Source of the DNA: Arthrobacter sp. Marseille-P9274
GTDB taxonomy: Bacteria > Actinomycetota > Actinomycetes > Actinomycetales > Micrococcaceae
Direction: 5' to 3'
DNA: 64,000 bases
NCBI RefSeq assembly: GCF_946892675.1
Contig: NZ_CAMPOV010000001.1
Location: 1,648,033 to 1,712,032 of the forward strand
Shown piece after piece: positions 7,761 to 16,314 of the stretch (position 1 is its first letter; every line of letters starts with the position of its first letter). Below the pieces are notes generated by a model. The model searched no databases and was not told the origin of the DNA. It was given only the letters and a program-made list of their open reading frames with translations. The position numbers and the translations under genes are program-made.

Positions 7761-8446
7761 GCCAGTCACCAGAAGAAATCCGTGCCGAAATTGAGCGTAC
7801 CCGTGCCGAACTGGGCACCAATGTCGATGCCGTCGCCGAGAAGATAAGCCCCGCCGGCATCGCCGGGCGCCAGAAGCGCAAGGTCCGGGACAAGCTCGGC
7901 CAGGTCAAAACCAGCATCATGGGCTCCGCCGACAAGGTCAAAACCAATGTGCTGGGCACCGGTGACGATGCCAAGTCCAGCGTTCTCGGCTCCGCAGAGG
8001 AGGCCAAGGGCACCGTAGCCGACACGGCACATCACGCAGGTGAGGTCGTGCAGAACCTGCCGCACCAGGTAACCGGGAAAACCCGGGGCAACCCGCTCGC
8101 GGCGGGACTGATCGCCTTCGGAGCAGGCCTGCTGGTTTCCTCCCTGATACCGGCCAGCGAGAAGGAAAAGGAAGCCGCTACAGCGCTGAAGTCCAAGGCC
8201 GAGCCCTTGACGACGCAGCTGCAGGACGCAGCCAAGGACATCGGCCAGGACCTCAAGGGCCCGGCCCAGGACGCCGTGCAGTCCCTGAAGGACGCCGCCC
8301 AGCGGGTCAAGGACGAAGGTGCCTCCGCGGCCTCCGACGTCCAGGACCGCGCCCGGGATGGCAAAACCAACGTCCAACACACCGAAACAGGCACGACAGA
8401 CACCCCCACCCGGCCCGGAACCGTACCCGGAACCACGCCGCTCTGA
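7757..8446 (+). CDS. DUF3618 domain-containing protein
   Basis: A 229-residue protein beginning with the hallmark of DUF3618: SPEEIRAEIERTRAELGTN followed by VDAVAEKISPAG. The central part is a helical, charged repeat region, then a short membrane segment (NPLAAGLIAFGAGLLVSSL) and a tail of amphipathic helices rich in Lys, Asp and Ala. DUF3618 proteins pair with Holin-X proteins in actinobacteria, and the gene overlaps the holin-like gene by four bases. The pair probably forms a membrane-associated complex; this is inferred from co-occurrence. Confidence 0.9.
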   Translation: MSQSPEEIRAEIERTRAELGTNVDAVAEKISPAGIAGRQKRKVRDKLGQVKTSIMGSADKVKTNVLGTGDDAKSSVLGSAEEAKGTVADTAHHAGEVVQNLPHQVTGKTRGNPLAAGLIAFGAGLLVSSLIPASEKEKEAATALKSKAEPLTTQLQDAAKDIGQDLKGPAQDAVQSLKDAAQRVKDEGASAASDVQDRARDGKTNVQHTETGTTDTPTRPGTVPGTTPL

Positions 8447-8521
8447 TTGTGCAGTCCACGCGATTCAACCATCAACAAGGACCGGGGCTCCCCCGTGCCC
8501 GGCACCAACAAAGGAAATGAA

Positions 8522-9331
8522 ATGATCAACAGAGAACACATCAATCGCCTCGCCGGCGGCAACGCCAAAGTCCTTGATTCCGAGGGCAACAAGATCGGCA
8601 GCGTCGGACAGCTGTACCTCGATGACCGGACCGAAGACCCGAACTGGGTCACCGTGAAGACCGGACTGTTCGGCACCTCGGAAACATTCGTGCCGCTCTC
8701 CGAGGCCACCAGCGACGGCGATGACATCCGCGTCCCCTACACCAAGGACCAGATCAAGGACGCCCCGCGGGTCGACCCGGACGGACACCTCAGCCCGGCC
8801 GATGAGGAACGGCTGTACTCGCACTATTCACTCGGCGGCGGCACCAACTCGGCCGGAACAACCAGCACCTACTCCGACACCCGGACCGGCACCACCGGGA
8901 GGGATCGCACGGACCAACGCGGCACGGTCGGCCACGACACCTCCGGCCCCACCACCGACGATGCCATGACCCGCTCCGAAGAGCAGCTCCGCGTCGGCAC
9001 CGAACGCCGGGAAGCAGGCCGCGCCCGGCTGCGCAAGTACGTCGTCACCGAGAACGTCACCCAGACCGTGCCGGTCAGCCGCGAAGAGGTCCGCATCGAG
9101 CGTGAACCGATCACCGATGCCAACCGCGGCGACGCCCTCTCCGGTCCGGACATCAGCGAAGAAGAGCACGAAGTCACCCTCCACGAGGAACGGCCCGTCA
9201 TCGAGAAGGAAACCGTCCCCGTGGAGCGGGTCCGCCTCGACAAGGAAACCGTGACCGACGAGGAAACGGTCACTGAGGAAGTCCGCAAGGAAGAGATCGA
9301 GACCGACGGAACCGGCACCCCAAACCGCTAA
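8522..9331 (+). CDS. PRC-barrel and DUF2382 stress-type protein
   Basis: A 269-residue acidic protein. Residues 1-95 are a PRC-barrel domain (LAGGNAKVLDSEGNKIGSV, WVTVKTGLFGTSETFVPL). A Thr/Gly/Ser-rich linker leads to a DUF2382 domain from about residue 150, recognised by LRVGTERREAGRARLRKYV, VPVSREEVRIEREPI and the duplicated V-x-K-E-T-V segments. DUF2382 proteins are related to the YsnF general-stress family. AAGGAA lies before the ATG; the same frame extends further upstream without a site. It is the last gene of the operon, ending just before a strong hairpin. Confidence 0.9.
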   Translation: MINREHINRLAGGNAKVLDSEGNKIGSVGQLYLDDRTEDPNWVTVKTGLFGTSETFVPLSEATSDGDDIRVPYTKDQIKDAPRVDPDGHLSPADEERLYSHYSLGGGTNSAGTTSTYSDTRTGTTGRDRTDQRGTVGHDTSGPTTDDAMTRSEEQLRVGTERREAGRARLRKYVVTENVTQTVPVSREEVRIEREPITDANRGDALSGPDISEEEHEVTLHEERPVIEKETVPVERVRLDKETVTDEETVTEEVRKEEIETDGTGTPNR

Positions 9332-9354
9332 GCCGGCCGTTCCGAACGCTAGCC

Positions 9355-9387
9355 GCAGTAGGCCTCCCCTCCAGGGAGGCCTACTGC
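9355..9387 (+). terminator. Hairpin terminator of the envelope-stress operon
   Basis: A perfect 14-base stem (GCAGTAGGCCTCCC) with a five-base loop lies 23 bases after the DUF2382 stop codon. No T-run follows, which is common in actinobacterial terminators. Confidence 0.75.
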
Positions 9388-9595
9388 ACCTGAATCCCTG
9401 CCCGCTCCGCCCCCGCGAAGAGGTGAAGTTCAAACGCAGAGCCGGGGCCGGGCCCTCAGGAATGAAGATGCACGTCCACCTCTACGGGAGGGGGCTTCAT
9501 CCTGGCAGCTCGGCAGCTAACCCGGGCCGCACCAGCACTCCCGCCCGACGCAGGACCGGGAACCAGCACTGACCCCATGAAGGGAACGCAGGGCC

Positions 9596-10006
9596 ATGTC
9601 GGATCTGGAGCAATGGCCAACGGCCCGCCTGCTCATCACTGCCAGCAGGCTGGTCGAGAATACCTATAACGAAGAACTGGCCGGCCTCGGTATCACCTAT
9701 GCAGGCCTGACCGTCCTCGCTGTCCTCGCCGAGCAAGGGCCACTGAAGCAGGCTGACCTGGCAGAGGAACTGAAAGTACAGAACCCGAGTGTGGGGAAAA
9801 TGATCGAACGGCTGACACGGAAAGGCTTCGTAACCGGCACCCGCTGCCGGCCTGGCCGGCGCACTCAATTGATCGCCATCAGCCCGGAGGGACAGGATGT
9901 CCTGTCCAAGGCCCGCCACCTCGAAGACGGGCTCCAGCTTCCCGAAGCATCCGGCAAGGCCAGCCTGCGCAACCATGCGCGAAGGTTGATTGCGACCTAT
10001 TGGTGA
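9596..10006 (+). CDS. MarR family transcriptional regulator
   Basis: A 136-residue winged-helix protein. The recognition helix and wing are seen at residues 56-95: LKQADLAEELKVQNPSVGKM, IERLTRKGFVTGTRC and RRTQLIAISPEGQDV. The dimerisation helices at both ends are short but present, so it is complete by MarR standards. It is monocistronic or coupled to a doubtful 33-residue frame just downstream. The nearest genes do not show which effector or operon it controls. Confidence 0.85.
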   Translation: MSDLEQWPTARLLITASRLVENTYNEELAGLGITYAGLTVLAVLAEQGPLKQADLAEELKVQNPSVGKMIERLTRKGFVTGTRCRPGRRTQLIAISPEGQDVLSKARHLEDGLQLPEASGKASLRNHARRLIATYW

Positions 10007-10737
10007 GGCAATGGAACCTGCACACCGGAGACAACTGAATCCCGGAAGCCCTTCCGTATCAACCGCTGCTCTGGATAACCTGGCGCAGGTGTCAGAGGCT
10101 GTGGCGGTCTGAATATCCATGTCTTCGCACCCCCATTTCTAGTTGACAGCTACTAATCCACCCTTGAGGACACGGATCCGCAGCATCCCTCTGCAAACAA
10201 GTCCTAGGACGACGGATAACAGTGCATATGTTCGGCTTAGGGCCACAGGTACGACGACCCTCCTCGCCGAGGAACCAGAGCGTGGTACATGCCATGAAGA
10301 AAAATCACCAGCGAGCTTCCACTTGGCGTGGACATTTCGGCGGCTGATGCTGTGTCCACCTGGTGTTCCGCTGGCTTACGTTGCCGCAATAGTCGGTTTC
10401 TTCACCAAGCCAGGACAGCGGGCGAGACGATGGAAGCGGCGCTGGAGTCAAGCAGTCGGCTTCAGCGCTTCACCGTGCTGCCCTAGCGAATGTGGCTTGC
10501 CCGGCAATTCGAGACAGCGGATCTTCGCGGCAGGTGACGGCCGGCCTTTGTCATCAGGACCCGGGGCGAGAGTCCCACGAACATCTGGCCGGCGGAAAGG
10601 TTCCGCGACGGGGTTCAGGTTCAATGTCGTTGCCTCTTTGGGCGCCCGGTGTCAGGGTCTCTCCTTTGCCAGAGTCAGGGGACCGGTTGGGCCCGATGGC
10701 ACGTTAAGTCCTGGTTTGGTCTGCCTGTGCTGCGCCT
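10007..10737. other. Long non-coding gap with repeat copy 3
   Basis: About 730 bases without a convincing gene. A 33-codon frame at 10011-10112 starts four bases after the MarR stop and could be translationally coupled, but its sequence carries no recognisable feature. Otherwise I see only the third dif-like repeat. Confidence 0.4.
10209..10236 (+). repeat. Dif-like dispersed repeat, copy 3
   Basis: Left arm CGACGGATAA, centre CAGTGC, right arm ATATGTTCGGC. It lies between the MarR gene and the convergent DAG-kinase-like gene. Confidence 0.55.
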
Positions 10738-11637
10738 TCATCCGAGAATCGGCAGGGCCGACGGTGCGCTCTCGACCTTGACGAAGGTGCCGGAGTCTAC
10801 GGACTTCACTTCGCCGTCGATTTGATAGGGCAGGGGTTTGAGCGTGGTGAACTCGTAACTGCTCACGCTTGGCTGGTCCCCCAGCCCCTGGGTAGTGGCG
10901 CGCAGGGCCTTCAGCAGGACCCGCCACTTGGGCATGTGCGGGAAGATGACCACTTCGAATTTTCCGTCCGAAAGCTTGTCATCGGCCTCGCTGAGCGTGG
11001 CGTACTTCGCCATCTCGGCGATGTTGGCGAAGACGATGCTGTCGAACTTCCGGCGCTTGCCGTCGGACTGACGTATCGCGAAGGGCTGGAACTTCGAAAA
11101 CGTCCGCACCACGGAAATCATTTCCTTGAAGGCGCCTTTGCTCCCCTTTTCCAGATCGATGGCCATCACCGGCGTCAGACCGAACCCGATATAGGAGTGT
11201 GCGTATTCGCCCGGAGCGTCCGGCCCCTGGCCGGTGTGGATGCGCAGCAGGTCAATATGCCGCACCCGGCCCTGCGCGACCGCTTCTGCCAGCGGCATCG
11301 TGCCCGTGGTCCGCCGGTGATCGTTCGCGTTTCCAGCCGCCATCACAGCACACACCGCGTTCGGGTTGCCCGCCTGCATGACACCGTTGACCACTTCGTT
11401 GTACCCGCCGTCACCGCTGACGGACACGATAAGCACGTCGCGGCCTCCGGCAGCGGCTTCATGCGCCAGCGTGACGGCATGGCCGGCATGCCCGGTTGGC
11501 TGCAGCCTGATATCCGGGGCGTAGGACAACAGTTCCCTCAGCCCGTCGCGCAAATGCTCCGCCAGCTTCGGTGCATCACCGGTGCTGTTGGGATTGAAGA
11601 TGATGACAATCGATTCAAAGCTTCGTGCAGACTCCAT
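10738..11637 (-). CDS. Diacylglycerol kinase family protein
   Basis: A 299-residue soluble enzyme of the DAGK/lipid kinase catalytic family, which phosphorylates diacylglycerol or other lipid alcohols using ATP. The nucleotide-binding signature is IIFNPNSTGDAP near the N-terminus and SGDGGYNEVVNGVM (family GGDGTxNEVxxG) around residue 95, followed by AAGNANDHRR. The second Gly-Asp-Gly position reads S-G-D-G-G instead of G-G-D-G-T, a mild deviation. The ATG is preferred because GGAG is six bases upstream; a GTG one codon earlier is possible. It is monocistronic. Confidence 0.85.
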   Translation of the reverse strand: MESARSFESIVIIFNPNSTGDAPKLAEHLRDGLRELLSYAPDIRLQPTGHAGHAVTLAHEAAAGGRDVLIVSVSGDGGYNEVVNGVMQAGNPNAVCAVMAAGNANDHRRTTGTMPLAEAVAQGRVRHIDLLRIHTGQGPDAPGEYAHSYIGFGLTPVMAIDLEKGSKGAFKEMISVVRTFSKFQPFAIRQSDGKRRKFDSIVFANIAEMAKYATLSEADDKLSDGKFEVVIFPHMPKWRVLLKALRATTQGLGDQPSVSSYEFTTLKPLPYQIDGEVKSVDSGTFVKVESAPSALPILG

Positions 11638-12058
11638 CACGCACTCCAGTAAAAACTAGTGAATGCCCACCGTGCACCGACGCCTTCGAAAATACAATGC
11701 CAGCCCCGGAATCCGCGCGCCACCCGGACAGCTGGCATGGTCCCACTTCATCATGAACAGGCCTCGCAGGCCTACCGGCAGCAGCTGGCGGCAGGCCCAC
11801 CAGAGAACATCATTCGAGCCGGGATGTGAATGAAGTCGAACGACGTTACTACCTGTCCCGGTACCCGGACAGGTACCACAAAGACCGCGGCCTTCACCAC
11901 CGTTCAGGCGTTGATCGGCTCCCCGGTGCTGCTGAGGCCGCAGGGCAGAACCGCAGATCTCGGCAAGACGCGCTTTTACACTTTTAGCAGACCCACGCCT
12001 TCCGCCTGCAGGCCATTAAACTGGTGGTCAAGTTCAGTTGGGGACTCAGGAGAGACAG
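11638..12058. other. Non-coding gap between divergent genes
   Basis: Holds the divergent promoters of the DAG-kinase-like gene and the GAF-ANTAR gene. No coding frame and no clear hairpin were seen. Confidence 0.4.
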
Positions 12059-12793
12059 ATGACGGAGAACTGGCTGGAGGAACATCCCGCCGCGCAGTGG
12101 CATGATCTGCTGTTGGACAGTAAGGACATCACGGACTTCCTCAATGACTTCACCATGATGATCGCGGACCATCTCGCCGGAGACGGCGATGAAGTATGGT
12201 GCGCCGTTACCCTGCTGCGTGAACGGAAATCCACGTGCGTGGCCAGCAGCAGCGACCGCGCCGCGGCCCTGGACGAGATCCAGTACGATTTCGGGGACGG
12301 GCCATGTCTCACGGCGGCCCGGGAACACAGGATCATCCACGTTTCCGACATGCGGCTGGAGAACAGGTGGCCTGACTACAAGGACGCAGCTGCCGCCAAC
12401 GGCATCATTTCCGTCCTCGGCTTGCCGTTCGAGCTCGAAGAAGGTGCCCGCGCGGGTCTGAACGTTTATTCCGATCAACCCGACAAGTACGACGACGCTG
12501 CGATTAAGCACGTCCACCGGGAAGTCCTGATCGCGTCCAAAGCCCTCCAGCTCGCGGTCCACATGGCACGTGACCGGGAGAAGGCAGCAGACATGGAATC
12601 GGCTATGCGTTCCAGGACGACCATCGATCTGGCTGTGGGAATCATCATGGGACAAAACAAGTGCAGCCAGGACGAGGCCTTCAACGTCCTCAAAACCGCT
12701 TCCAGCAGCCGGAACGTCAAAATCCGGGACCTCGCCGCCGACATCGTCGCAGGCATCGGCCAAGGCCCAGCCAAAACCCATTTCGACGGATAA
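12059..12793 (+). CDS. GAF and ANTAR domain RNA-binding antiterminator
   Basis: A 244-residue regulator. A GAF domain (residues 15-160) carries GDGPCLTAAREHRIIHVSDM, typical of actinobacterial GAF-ANTAR proteins. A short helix then leads to the C-terminal ANTAR domain (about 178-235), with the consensus IDLAVGIIMGQNKCSQDEAF followed by VLKTASSSRNVKIRDLA. ANTAR domains bind paired RNA hairpins and prevent transcription termination. The ATG has AGGAGAG six bases upstream. The stop lies in CGGATAACGGAGC, which partly resembles the dispersed repeat. The target transcript is not evident. Confidence 0.92.
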   Translation: MTENWLEEHPAAQWHDLLLDSKDITDFLNDFTMMIADHLAGDGDEVWCAVTLLRERKSTCVASSSDRAAALDEIQYDFGDGPCLTAAREHRIIHVSDMRLENRWPDYKDAAAANGIISVLGLPFELEEGARAGLNVYSDQPDKYDDAAIKHVHREVLIASKALQLAVHMARDREKAADMESAMRSRTTIDLAVGIIMGQNKCSQDEAFNVLKTASSSRNVKIRDLAADIVAGIGQGPAKTHFDG

Positions 12794-12945
12794 CGGAGCA
12801 AGCCTGCAGGCCCGGAGGCGCTCCCCGCAGCGCCAGGATGCCGGCTGTGCCGATGAGCCCTTGTTTCATTTCATGCTTGCTTCGGGCTGGCGGTGCTCCT
12901 CGCCCTTCGGGACTTACGGCCATCTTCCCCCTCCCCGGCAGCTGC

Positions 12946-13332
12946 AGCCGGGAGTCCCCCACCGTCGAAGCGGTCGCGCTTCAGTTGCGCAGTGAAAACA
13001 TCGCGCGGGGCAGGCCCGCCGGAGAACAGTCCGCGCTCCATGCCCTGGCCGAAATCCTGATCAGCAAAAAAGAGGAGAAAGCACCTTCGCTGCACCCGGA
13101 ACAGTCGCAGGCCGGGGCCTACTAGCTGGAAATCTACCTCGCTGCCGGCTCCGCCACCCGCACGCCCGTGCCCCCGATGCACCTCGAAGACGCCAAGGCC
13201 TGGGCGCAGAAACAGATCGAGGCCGCCGAAGCAGGGTTCGGCGCCATCTATTTTCCCAGCGGCGGCAGCGACGGGCCCGGCACAGGGGCCCTGGTCTCCA
13301 AATACGACCGGAACGTCGGCTGGTACGAATAG
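12946..13332 (+). pseudogene. Hypothetical gene interrupted by an in-frame TAG
   Basis: Two protein-like stretches lie in one frame on either side of a TAG at 13123-13125. Before it: VEAVALQLRSENIARGRPAG and LHALAEILISKKEEK. After it: LEIYLAAGSATRTPVPP, DAKAWAQKQIEAAEAGFGAI and LVSKYDRNVGWYE. The protein-like character continues without a shift, so a single base change probably broke the gene. No start codon with a ribosome site is seen at the 5' end, so the N-terminus may also be lost. Family unknown. Confidence 0.55.
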
Positions 13333-13450
13333 CCCGCACTGCCAGGACGCCGGACCCTTCCGGGGGCGCATGACCTGAGCGTATCCTCAAGGCAGGGCCG
13401 GCGGTTCGAGCAAAGGACCGCGGGGGCCCCCTTGCAGTTCCGAGGTACCC

Positions 13451-14560
13451 ATGGACGCTCGACGTTTCGATCCCAGTCCGGAGGTCCCCTGCGTCAGGCC
13501 TGTCCCGGCGCCCAAAGAGCCGAATGCGATAGCGGCCGGGTACCTGGCCTTGGCCGCCCAGGTCCACGAAGCGGGCCTGCTGCGGCGCCGGCGCGGTTAC
13601 TACATCACGCTCTTCACCCTGCTCATGCTCGCCCTGGCCGGAGCCTGGACCGGCTTCGCGCTGCTGGGCGCTTCCTGGTTCCAGCTTCTTATCGCGGCGG
13701 TGCTGGGCATCCTGTTCACCCAGTTCAGTTTCCTGGCCCATGAAGCCGCCCACCGGCAGGTCTTCGCCTCCAAACGCGTCAACGAATGGGCCGCACGGCT
13801 GATCGGCACCGGCCTGGTCGGCATCAGCTACGCGATGTGGGTGCGCAAGCACACCCGGCACCACGGCTTCCCCAACCAGGTGGACAGGGACCCCGACATC
13901 CACACCGGCGCCGTCGCCTTCCATCCCGACGCCGCCGCCGCCAGGCGCGGCCTCATGATGCCCGTGACCCGGTGCCAGGGCTACCTGCTCTTCCCGCTGC
14001 TGCTGTTCCTCGGATTCAGCCTGCATGTCGACTCGGTCAAATACCTGCTCCGGCCTGCCGCAGTCGATCACCGGTGGTTCGAGATCCCGCTCCTGGCCGC
14101 CCGCTTCACGCTCCTGGTAGGCGCCGTCTTCTTCTTCCTGCCCGCCGGCTTGGCCCTCGCCTTCATCGGTGTCCAGGTCGCAGTGTTCGGGTTTTACATG
14201 GGCGCCTCGTTCTCCCCGAACCACAAGGGCATGCCCATCTACCCCAAGTCCGCCCGGCCGGACTTCGTCACCCGACAGGTCACCGCGTCCCGCAACATCC
14301 GCGGCGGCATCATCATGGACCTGCTCATGGGCGGGCTGAACCGCCAGACCGAACACCACCTCTTCCCCGACATGCCCCGCCCCAGCCTGCACAAAGCCGC
14401 CGCCATGGTCCGCCGGTACTGCCGGACCCACAACATCCCCTACACCGAAACCGGGCTGATCTCCTCCTACGCCACCATCGTGCGCTACCTCAACGGGGTC
14501 GGCATCGCCGCCACCGACCCCTTCCACTGCCCCGTCGCCGACATCTACCGCCCCGACTAG
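13451..14560 (+). CDS. Membrane fatty acid desaturase
   Basis: A 369-residue integral di-iron desaturase. The three histidine boxes are HEAAH at residues 97-101, HTRHH at 134-138 and QTEHH at 299-303; the Gln in the third box is typical of front-end/acyl-lipid desaturases of the DesA3/delta-5,6 type. Hydrophobic segments lie at about 50-75, 78-95, 170-190 and 208-240, giving the usual four-helix topology. It would introduce a double bond into membrane lipid acyl chains using O2 and a ferredoxin-type donor, none of which is encoded nearby. Monocistronic; probably a cold or membrane-fluidity function. Confidence 0.93.
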   Translation: MDARRFDPSPEVPCVRPVPAPKEPNAIAAGYLALAAQVHEAGLLRRRRGYYITLFTLLMLALAGAWTGFALLGASWFQLLIAAVLGILFTQFSFLAHEAAHRQVFASKRVNEWAARLIGTGLVGISYAMWVRKHTRHHGFPNQVDRDPDIHTGAVAFHPDAAAARRGLMMPVTRCQGYLLFPLLLFLGFSLHVDSVKYLLRPAAVDHRWFEIPLLAARFTLLVGAVFFFLPAGLALAFIGVQVAVFGFYMGASFSPNHKGMPIYPKSARPDFVTRQVTASRNIRGGIIMDLLMGGLNRQTEHHLFPDMPRPSLHKAAAMVRRYCRTHNIPYTETGLISSYATIVRYLNGVGIAATDPFHCPVADIYRPD

Positions 14561-14755
14561 ACCACCCCGCAAGGCAAAGCACCGGCGCCCCGTCCAAAGG
14601 ATTGCTCCCCGGCCCGGACGCCCCGGTTCCTGACGGCCTCGCTGACGCAAGTACCCCGGATAGCAGGCTCGCGCTGCACGTCCCCCGGTTTCCGGCCTGC
14701 CGCAAGTTCCGCAGGCTTGCTACGTTTCGGGGCACACCCGCGAACGGGGCCTGGT
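14561..14755. other. Non-coding stretch after the desaturase
   Basis: No gene seen; GC-rich and without a clear terminator. It leads directly into the SRAP remnant. Confidence 0.4.
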
Positions 14756-14949
14756 AATGGTGCCCGAGGACTGGCAGTCAGAATGGCTGGACACCCAGAC
14801 CATTTAGAAGACCGAGGTTTGGGCAGCTGCTGGATGCCTTGCCCGAACCGGCCCTGGTTCCCTACGAGGCGTTCGTCCGGGTGAACCCGGTGCGCAACAA
14901 CGGCCCGGAACTGGTCGAACCGGTCGCCGGCGGGTCCATGAGGCCTTGA
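14756..14949 (+). pseudogene. SOS response-associated peptidase (SRAP/YedK) remnant, C-terminal end only
   Basis: A first piece, MVPEDWQSEWLDTQTI, ends at a TAG. A second frame then continues QLLDALPEPALVPYEAF and VRVNPVRNNGPELVEPV. This pattern (P-x-x-W-x-x-W-L-D, then L-L, then V-N-x-V-R-N-N-G-P-E-L-I-E-P) is the C-terminus of the SRAP family, which makes a Cys2 thiazolidine cross-link to abasic sites in single-stranded DNA. The catalytic Cys2 domain is absent, and a stop plus a frameshift separate the pieces, so this is debris. Confidence 0.65.
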
Positions 14950-14955
14950 AGCGGA

Positions 14956-15282
14956 CTAAGCGGCCTTTCTGCGCTGCCAGCGCCTTCCTTCCGGACGCCG
15001 GTGCAGTTTGGGCCGCGCGGAGCTTCGTAGCCGCCGCAGCCGGGCCGGCGCCCTGGTGACGCCCCCGGCATCCATTGGAGACGGAATGGGCGCGGCACCG
15101 TCCTGAGTTCCGGCCACCCGCTCCCGGGTTCGACGGTGCGCCATCCGGGATGCGCTCCTGCGCGCCGTGGCAGACTTTTCCATGCGCTTTTCCAGGCGCG
15201 CGTCAGGGGATTTGGCGACCAGCAGCACCACGAACGGGGTGAAGGCCAGTGCGAGGACGACGAGCGTAAATATGAATTCCAT
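14956..15282 (-). CDS. Small membrane-anchored basic protein
   Basis: A 108-residue protein. An N-terminal hydrophobic helix (FIFTLVVLALAFTPFVVLL) is followed by a short acidic/basic linker and a strongly Arg-rich C-terminal half with Ser and Pro. AGGAG lies seven bases before the ATG. The anchor makes it a membrane protein with a cytoplasmic basic tail, perhaps nucleic acid or phospholipid interacting. The low-complexity tail is common in high-GC genomes, and its length may be partly fortuitous. Confidence 0.55.
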   Translation of the reverse strand: MEFIFTLVVLALAFTPFVVLLVAKSPDARLEKRMEKSATARRSASRMAHRRTRERVAGTQDGAAPIPSPMDAGGVTRAPARLRRLRSSARPKLHRRPEGRRWQRRKAA

Positions 15283-15440
15283 GGCCGGCTCCTGCTTCTA
15301 TGACATCAGGGTAGGAGCCGCATAATCTACCCGCAAGGGGGGGTATTTCACCTGGGATCGGACAATGACAACGACCCGGTCGGGCTGTTGGGGGGAACCG
15401 CCGGAAACGCACCCTCGCATGCCGGCCTATCTGAAAGGCT

Positions 15441-15765
15441 GGCACCTCGGCCAGACGCGCGCTCACACTCATCGCACCCTACGATGCGCGATCCAGCGAC
15501 CGCCGCTGGTTCCTCATGGGCAGAGGAGCAGTCCTCGACATAGCGATCGGCGCGGCCGCAGGCAGCCTGCTCGCCGGCTATCCGAACTCTTCTTCGACGC
15601 AGGGGTCCCGGCGCTCCCCTACTTCATCGGCGGAGCCATAACCGGCAGCCTCCTGGCCCTCGCTAGCAGTTTCCTCCCCGCCGCCCACGCCCTGACCGCC
15701 GAGGCATTCCCCTGCCGCTGGCCGCCCGCCGATAACGGCGCATATGTATTGGTAGGGACCATCAG
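15441..15765 (+). pseudogene. Frameshifted membrane protein remnant
   Basis: One frame reads ALTLIAPYDARSSDRRWFLM, GRGAVLDIAIGAAAGSLLAG, then loses sense. A second frame takes over about 20 bases later with ELFFDAGVPALPYFIGGAI and TGSLLALASSFL. Together they look like a two- or three-helix membrane protein split by a frameshift near 15580. There is no ribosome site at a convincing start. The fourth repeat copy overlaps the 3' end. Family unknown. Confidence 0.35.
15725..15752 (+). repeat. Dif-like dispersed repeat, copy 4
   Basis: Left arm CCCGCCGATAA, centre CGGCGC, right arm ATATGTATTGG. This is the fullest match to the consensus. Confidence 0.6.
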
Positions 15766-15890
15766 CGTTTGTGAACGCTGCATCCGCCCCGCCGGGACGT
15801 CGTCTGAAGCCCTGATAGCGCGGCCGCGAGAAGATGAGACGATGACGGCACGGCTGGCAGCGGTGCCGCCGGACAGCTTGGGGGAAATGG

Positions 15891-16286
15891 ATGGACACGG
15901 ACTGGCGCTTTCCGGTCATGATTGCGGCATCTCTGCTGGAGTACGTCCTGCTCCTTCGACTGGTTCTCGGGCGGGTGGACTTCCGCCGGCGAACCGCCGC
16001 AGTGGCCACCGCGTCGCTCATCGTCGTGGTGGCCGGCATGCTGTTTGGAAAATACGGACTGCTCCTGGGCCTTCCATGGTGGATTTACTACCCGCTTCCC
16101 GCGCTCACCACGGTCGTGATGCCGCCGCTGGTCTTCCGGATGACGCGCAAGCGCACGGCGGCCTATCTCGTTCTTGCCGCGTTGTCCGCACCGCTCATCC
16201 ACGCGGTGTTTTCATTCTTCCTGGGATGGCACGAATACATGCCCTTCCTGCCGGTGCCGAGCTTGGCCAGCCTCCTGGGAGCCTGA
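15891..16286 (+). CDS. Four-helix membrane protein, hypothetical
   Basis: A 131-residue protein that is almost entirely membrane: helices at about residues 7-26, 36-55, 61-84 and 91-113, separated by short basic loops (RVDFRRR, RMTRKRTA) that follow the positive-inside rule. GGGGGAAATGG precedes the ATG. No family signature is evident; the size and four-helix layout resemble small actinobacterial DUF membrane proteins. It converges on the Gly-rich membrane protein gene after only 28 bases. Confidence 0.7.
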   Translation: MDTDWRFPVMIAASLLEYVLLLRLVLGRVDFRRRTAAVATASLIVVVAGMLFGKYGLLLGLPWWIYYPLPALTTVVMPPLVFRMTRKRTAAYLVLAALSAPLIHAVFSFFLGWHEYMPFLPVPSLASLLGA

Positions 16287-16314
16287 GTGAAAGTCCCGCG
16301 GTCTTGCCGCGCGA

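Noticed and set aside
10070-10100. Further repeat copy at GGATAACCTGGCGC
   Set aside because: Spacing between the ATAA and GCGC parts is two bases too long.
10143-10781. Plus-strand 212-codon frame between MarR and the DAG-kinase-like gene
   Set aside because: No ribosome site, Arg/Ser/Pro-rich and runs over the 3' end of the real minus-strand gene.
12770-12810. Eighth copy of the dif-like repeat at the ANTAR gene stop (CGGATAACGGAGC)
   Set aside because: Left arm and centre are close, but the right arm (AAGCCTGCAGG) has no match; too weak to count.
13061-14650. Minus-strand open frame of 529 codons
   Set aside because: Antisense to the desaturase, whose three histidine boxes are unambiguous.
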